Below are positions 22,987 through 25,631 of a DNA stretch of 25,631 nt, one piece after another. Made by a program: the position numbers and the translations under genes. The stretch comes from a virus: IMG/VR virus record IMGVR_UViG_3300012263_000014, positions 1 to 25,631 of that record. One strand, given 5' to 3'. How positions within the stretch are numbered: the stretch's first letter is position 1; every line of letters begins with the position of its first letter. The notes beneath the pieces are model-generated. The model did not search any database, was not told where the DNA came from, and saw only the letters and a program-made list of their open reading frames with translations.

Positions 22987-23492
22987 CAGAGATAGATGAC
23001 GAAATAGTGTCAATTGAATACATCGGTGAAGAAGATACAATTGATATCAACACAGACGGTAACAGATTGTTTTATGCTAACAACATCTTAACACACAATT
23101 CTTCAGTCGAAGAGGTTGAATTTGATCACTCGCACATATCCGGCGGACTTAGTAAGATCAACACAGCAGATAATGTGATTGGTATCTTTACAAGCAGGGC
23201 TATGCGAGAACGTGGCAGGTATCAATTGCAGTTAATGAAGACAAGAAGTTCAAGTGGTATTAACTCTAAAATTGATCTAGGGTTCGACGTTGACAGCTTG
23301 CGCATTGTCGATTGCGAAGAAGATGATGAAGATTCGTCACAAGGACAAACTACCGGAAGCAGCATTGTTGCAAATCTCAAACGCAATAATTCAAATAATC
23401 CGTCTGACGGATCAGCTGCTCCTAAAATAAAAGCAGATACAGACAGTACCAAGTTGCGATCTTTCCTAAGTGGGTTAGGTCAGGACGAGTAA
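22962..23492 (+). CDS. 41: gp41-8-like intein C-half fused to the gp41 helicase C-terminal piece
   Basis: A 176-residue protein. Residues 1-46 are the intein C-half: MPEIFNDLTEIDDEI, block F YIGEEDTIDIN, and block G ending LTHN. Residues 47-176 are the C-extein from SSVEEVEFDHSHISGG, through the DnaB-like arginine-finger region (IGIFTSRAMRERGRYQLQLMKTRSS), to an acidic-then-serine-rich tail. The three exteins sum to 469 residues, close to the 475 of T4 gp41. AAAGGAG is 11 bases upstream, a long spacing. The 3' end overlaps the minus-strand gene by 13 bases. Confidence 0.92.
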   Translation: MPEIFNDLTEIDDEIVSIEYIGEEDTIDINTDGNRLFYANNILTHNSSVEEVEFDHSHISGGLSKINTADNVIGIFTSRAMRERGRYQLQLMKTRSSSGINSKIDLGFDVDSLRIVDCEEDDEDSSQGQTTGSSIVANLKRNNSNNPSDGSAAPKIKADTDSTKLRSFLSGLGQDE

Positions 23493-23980
23493 TGTACTCT
23501 CATTTGTACCTTGCGCACAATTAGATTGTTGCTGCTGGGCATGTCATTTCTTGGAGCAAAATCCACCAATGCGCCAAATGACATGCCGGAAACATCAACA
23601 TCTTCCATGCCCCAGTATGCACCAAGTAGTCCGCTATATGTTTTGATGTTTTCTGTACTCAAGTCCGATACATCCGTGCCGGACGTGCCTGCTATAAGCA
23701 ATTGAACTCTGTCATCTTGTATGCGTGCGTAGCGCTGGGCTTCTATACGAAGCTCCACTCTGTCAACGCTGCCCGCAGTGAATGCAAAGTTGGTGTATAT
23801 CAAGCCTTTGCTGCCGTAGGTATTAACTCGATCGTTGTAGTCCTGTGCTGATGCGTACAATAACGCTGTGCTTTGCAGGTCCGTGGTTTGATCTAAAACA
23901 CTATCGCCATCAGTGAAGTCTATGCCTTCATCTGTGTCTTGTGCTATAGTTGCGGGGGTTTTCCAATTGCTCCATGTCAT
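23480..23980 (-). CDS. probable virion or tail protein, beta-rich
   Basis: A 166-residue beta-sandwich-like protein. The C-terminal region (GLLGAYWGMEDVDVSGMSFGALVDF, given here only as its key residues W118, W-G pair and FGALV) and the final VRKVQMRVHY resemble the end domain of many phage and bacterial surface or fibre proteins. The N-terminal MTWSNWKTP is also typical of such proteins. It probably belongs to the virion; the exact part is unknown. A late-type box with leaderless spacing precedes it. Confidence 0.55.
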   Translation of the reverse strand: MTWSNWKTPATIAQDTDEGIDFTDGDSVLDQTTDLQSTALLYASAQDYNDRVNTYGSKGLIYTNFAFTAGSVDRVELRIEAQRYARIQDDRVQLLIAGTSGTDVSDLSTENIKTYSGLLGAYWGMEDVDVSGMSFGALVDFAPRNDMPSSNNLIVRKVQMRVHYSS

Positions 23981-23985
23981 GATAA

Positions 23986-23993
23986 TATTTATG
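23986..23993 (-). promoter_or_regulatory. late-type promoter box, leaderless (minus strand)
   Basis: CATAAATA on the minus strand, 5 bases before the ATG at 23980. Same geometry as the box at 1903-1910. It also overlaps the ATG of the plus-strand small gene at 23991. Confidence 0.5.
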
Positions 23994-24101
23994 AAACGGC
24001 CATCTATTTGGTTGCTTAAATGGGCAATTATAGCTGGTCAAGTACCAGTGTACTATTATGACATACAAAATAAAAACGATGTCGACCACGTCGATAGCTA
24101 G
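23991..24101 (+). CDS. small 36-residue protein (tentative)
   Basis: The ATG at 23991 reads MKRPSIWLLKWAIIAG and ends DHVDS, with its TAG inside the large palindrome. A hydrophobic stretch (about residues 6-21) is followed by a polar end. No ribosome site or recognisable promoter was found. The hydrophobic W-rich start resembles small membrane-associated proteins of T4-like phages, but the evidence is weak. Confidence 0.3.
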   Translation: MKRPSIWLLKWAIIAGQVPVYYYDIQNKNDVDHVDS

Positions 24102-24112
24102 CTATCGACGTG
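24087..24112 (+). repeat. 26-bp perfect palindrome
   Basis: CACGTCGATAGCT and its exact reverse complement meet at the centre with no loop, so 24087-24112 is a perfect 26-bp palindrome. A weaker stem GTGTCG/CGACAC follows directly downstream (about 24109-24133). There is no T-run immediately after it. It separates the minus-strand array from the gene at 23480-23980 and the small plus-strand gene. Confidence 0.9.
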
Positions 24113-24143
24113 TCGTTAGTGCCCTATCGACACGGTTGACGAT

Positions 24144-24371
24144 TTAACACCTTTTTATAGTCAGTCCTGCATAGTCATACTTTAATCTAAACATCGTAGC
24201 AGCACTGTTGTTGTCATGCCCTACAGAAAACAAACTATCGAACCTATCTGTGTAGTCTGTTATGATAAATCCGCAGTGCATGAATTCTATTCGCACAGTC
24301 TGAATTTTACCTAAACTATATAATGACAACTCTTTGGGTAAGGTGAGTATGTGAACCTGCCAATTGTACAT
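24144..24371 (-). CDS. small paralogous protein, array member 1
   Basis: A 75-residue protein, start chosen at the ATG at 24371 (MYNWQVHIL), because the other array members begin with the same YxW entry. A TTG 15 bases upstream is less likely. It shares the family pattern: YxWxV/I, then GF (FMHCGFII), then a block ATMFRL near the end. It has its own late-like box 5 bases before the ATG. Function unknown. Confidence 0.6.
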   Translation of the reverse strand: MYNWQVHILTLPKELSLYSLGKIQTVRIEFMHCGFIITDYTDRFDSLFSVGHDNNSAATMFRLKYDYAGLTIKRC

Positions 24372-24376
24372 AATAG

Positions 24377-24384
24377 TATTTAAC
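24377..24384 (-). promoter_or_regulatory. late-like promoter box, leaderless (minus strand)
   Basis: GTTAAATA on the minus strand, 5 bases before the ATG at 24371. Two mismatches from the late core, so weak on its own, but the spacing equals those at 1903 and 23986. Confidence 0.35.
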
Positions 24385-24398
24385 AAAATACATTAGTA

Positions 24399-24665
24399 TT
24401 AACTTACATCAGTTACTGAGCATGGAGCATCCGGTGCGTGGAGTAATAAGAAAACAGTCATTGCACATTTTTTATCGGATGCTGCATACAGATCCCACTC
24501 ACCACTGCCGGGAATTATATCGACTTCGAATTCATTTTCATATAACTTGTCGACTAGCTCGTGCCAATCATCAGTGTGCTCATCGAGATCGAAATCTCCA
24601 GGAAATCTTATATACCAGTTGTATTTCATTTCCTTGCATGCAGTGTTGGGCGTCTTTGCGGTCAT
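24399..24665 (-). CDS. small paralogous protein, array member 2
   Basis: An 88-residue protein from the ATG at 24665, which overlaps the stop of member 3 as ATGA. An internal ATG at 24629 begins the family-type MKYNWYIRF and may be the true start, but its AAGGA is too close to the ATG. Family pattern: KYNW, then LYENEFEVDI (in place of GF), then KKCAMTVFLL. Acidic in the middle. Function unknown. Confidence 0.6.
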   Translation of the reverse strand: MTAKTPNTACKEMKYNWYIRFPGDFDLDEHTDDWHELVDKLYENEFEVDIIPGSGEWDLYAASDKKCAMTVFLLLHAPDAPCSVTDVS

Positions 24666-24919
24666 CGACTGTCCAATTTGGTTATTGATAAAAGACTGCA
24701 ATCGTGCTGTATGACAAACATAGTCATTGCATGTTTGCTGTTGTGGCCAACGTAACAATCCCACTGTAAGCTGTCGGTTAGCAGGTCTATAGCAAACCCG
24801 CCGTTTTCAAAATTGTCAATCATATTGTGAAACGGTGTGCCTTTACTAGTATAGACGTCGTCTACGGCAACATACCAACTATGTTTACTTGTTATACAGC
24901 ATGTGTGGTTGCCTTTCAT
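24662..24919 (-). CDS. small paralogous protein, array member 3
   Basis: An 85-residue protein. The start overlaps the stop of member 4 as ATGA. Family pattern: HSWYVAV, NGGFAIDLL, then SKHAMTMFVIQH. A Cys-containing N-terminal extension (NHTCC) is unique to this copy. Function unknown. Confidence 0.65.
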   Translation of the reverse strand: MKGNHTCCITSKHSWYVAVDDVYTSKGTPFHNMIDNFENGGFAIDLLTDSLQWDCYVGHNSKHAMTMFVIQHDCSLLSITKLDSR

Positions 24920-25176
24920 AGAGTACCTGTGGATGTAATCACCAACATGTCGCAGTTGTGCTTTAATACAAACAAACTCATTGCTGAACGACTACGATGT
25001 TGCACAGTTATAGTTGCAGGATTGCTGGATTCTGGCAGTGGGTTGAATGTAAATCCAGATTCTAACAGCCAGCGACACCAGGCGTCTGTTTCAGCGCGAG
25101 CAAATGTTCTACGACCTATCCGAATATCTTTGTCCCATCGGTGTATGTGCCAGCTGTACTTGATTTCTAGTTTCAT
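24916..25176 (-). CDS. small paralogous protein, array member 4
   Basis: An 86-residue protein. The start overlaps the stop of the truncated member 5 as ATGA, with GAGG upstream. Family pattern: IKYSWHIH, ESGFTFNPL, then SRSAMSLFVLKH. Basic overall (HRWDKDIRIGRR). Function unknown. Confidence 0.65.
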   Translation of the reverse strand: MKLEIKYSWHIHRWDKDIRIGRRTFARAETDAWCRWLLESGFTFNPLPESSNPATITVQHRSRSAMSLFVLKHNCDMLVITSTGTL

Positions 25177-25334
25177 TGTTCCTCACTGCTATCTATTATT
25201 TTAAATGGGCAGTGCCCATCATCTGCTAGTATAAACATGTTCATTGCATATTTTTTCATATGACTCACATACAATTTAATCAACGGTGGATTGTCGACCC
25301 AGCTTATGGCTGCAGGAGATAACAAGTTCTGCAC
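25173..25334 (-). CDS. truncated small paralogous protein, array member 5
   Basis: A 53-residue frame from a GTG at 25334, preceded by GGAGG 4 bases upstream. It keeps only the C-terminal half of the family: YVSHMKKYAMNMFILAD and KIIDSSEEQ. The frame continues upstream (GFVAHRGG can be read in it) but there is no start there. It is either a shortened gene or a decayed copy. Its TGA overlaps the member 4 ATG. Confidence 0.5.
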   Translation of the reverse strand: MQNLLSPAAISWVDNPPLIKLYVSHMKKYAMNMFILADDGHCPFKIIDSSEEQ

Positions 25335-25351
25335 CTCACCTCCGCGATGGG

Positions 25352-25576
25352 CTACAAACCCAGCGCGTCCACTATGATAGACGAGCCATTGGGGCCGAGA
25401 AAAAACACAGTCAGCGCCCTTTGATCTTTGTGAGATAACAAGTAGACACGCCGCATAGGTCGGCCTCCGTATCTGCGTAATACAAAGCCCTTGTTGAGAA
25501 GATCCACTGCAAGATGTTCAGGAACTCCTTGCTCAACACTTTGTATTTTGTTAAATTTGACTTTCCATGTGTACAA
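25352..25576 (-). CDS. small paralogous protein, array member 6
   Basis: A 74-residue protein starting at TTG (25576), reading MYTWKVKFNK, with AGGAG 9 bases upstream; no better ATG exists. Family pattern: YTWKV, LLNKGFVLRR, then RALTVFFL. Basic middle. It is the first gene of the array in the direction of transcription. Function unknown. Confidence 0.6.
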   Translation of the reverse strand: MYTWKVKFNKIQSVEQGVPEHLAVDLLNKGFVLRRYGGRPMRRVYLLSHKDQRALTVFFLGPNGSSIIVDALGL

Positions 25577-25631
25577 ACTCTAACACTCCTAAAAGGTTAT
25601 CATACTTTCCTAGCTTTAACAATAGCATAGC

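Larger units (their letters stand above)
21614..23099 (+). mobile_element. gp41-8-like split-intein cassette with a broken endonuclease (site SQLNR/SSVEE)
   Basis: Intein N-half 21614-21889 (92 residues, Cys1), a damaged endonuclease region 21971-22986, and intein C-half 22962-23099 (46 residues, ending ILTHN). The +1 residue is the Ser of SSVEE. Both halves resemble the characterised gp41-8 intein (N-extein SQLNR, C-extein SAVEE). The intein looks functional while its endonuclease is decayed. Confidence 0.88.

Noticed and set aside
24827-25204. Long plus-strand open frame across the small-gene array
   Set aside because: No domain, no ribosome site; it is antisense to members with the family pattern and ATGA junctions.
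25577-25631. End of another minus-strand gene at the right edge
   Set aside because: Two frames are open to the edge (one ends in ARKV before a TGA, another runs past 25560); too little sequence to choose.

Overview
The window looks like part of a T4-like (Straboviridae/Kyanoviridae-type) marine myovirus genome. It carries recognisable homologues of the T4 replication and recombination core: UvsW helicase, UvsY mediator, gp41 replicative helicase, gp61 primase and probably the small clamp-loader subunit gp62. These sit among small genes and a surface-sugar gene block of the kind common in marine T4-like phages. The DNA is AT-rich, genes are packed with ATGA or TAATG overlaps, and there are T4-type late promoter boxes (TATAAATA). 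No photosynthesis genes, tRNAs or CRISPR arrays were seen, so the host cannot be named; a marine heterotroph is as likely as a cyanobacterium.

Layout. 1-709: end of an unknown gene, a small acidic protein and UvsY. 717-6960: a sugar/surface modification block with two methyltransferases, a nucleotidyltransferase-cupin fusion, two glycosyltransferases and three paralogues with an RPHP-type motif. 6978-10952: an unknown protein that resembles a helicase accessory protein, then a fractured uvsW gene split by an intein and a homing endonuclease. 10960-14532: small replication-associated and unknown genes, including a gp62-like protein, a zinc-finger protein and a tiny protein that keeps the palm motifs of DNA polymerase III alpha. 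14568-18292: a virion-type protein, gp61 primase, a 41-residue protein, a carbamoyltransferase and a SufT/MIP18-type Fe-S protein. 18315-23492: gp41, broken into three coding pieces by two split inteins, each with its own endonuclease gene. 23480-25576: minus strand, a virion-type protein and a tandem array of six small paralogous genes.

The central system is the set of three fractured genes. In each, the N-half of an intein ends in a stop codon, an endonuclease gene follows, and the C-half restarts from a new ATG that overlaps the endonuclease 3' end. Active UvsW would need one protein trans-splicing event and active gp41 two. The insertion points are the most conserved helicase motifs (DE/CH, the P-loop and SQLNR/SSVEE). 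Such fractured genes are known from marine metagenomes, but three in one window, a three-piece helicase, a 31/154-residue atypical split and an apparent I-TevI-style late-promoter/hairpin switch in front of the uvsW endonuclease are noteworthy.

Other points: several promoters place the start codon at the predicted +1 (leaderless mRNAs), for both sigma70-like and late-type promoters; and there are A9 tracts at two gene junctions where a -1 slip would fuse neighbouring genes.
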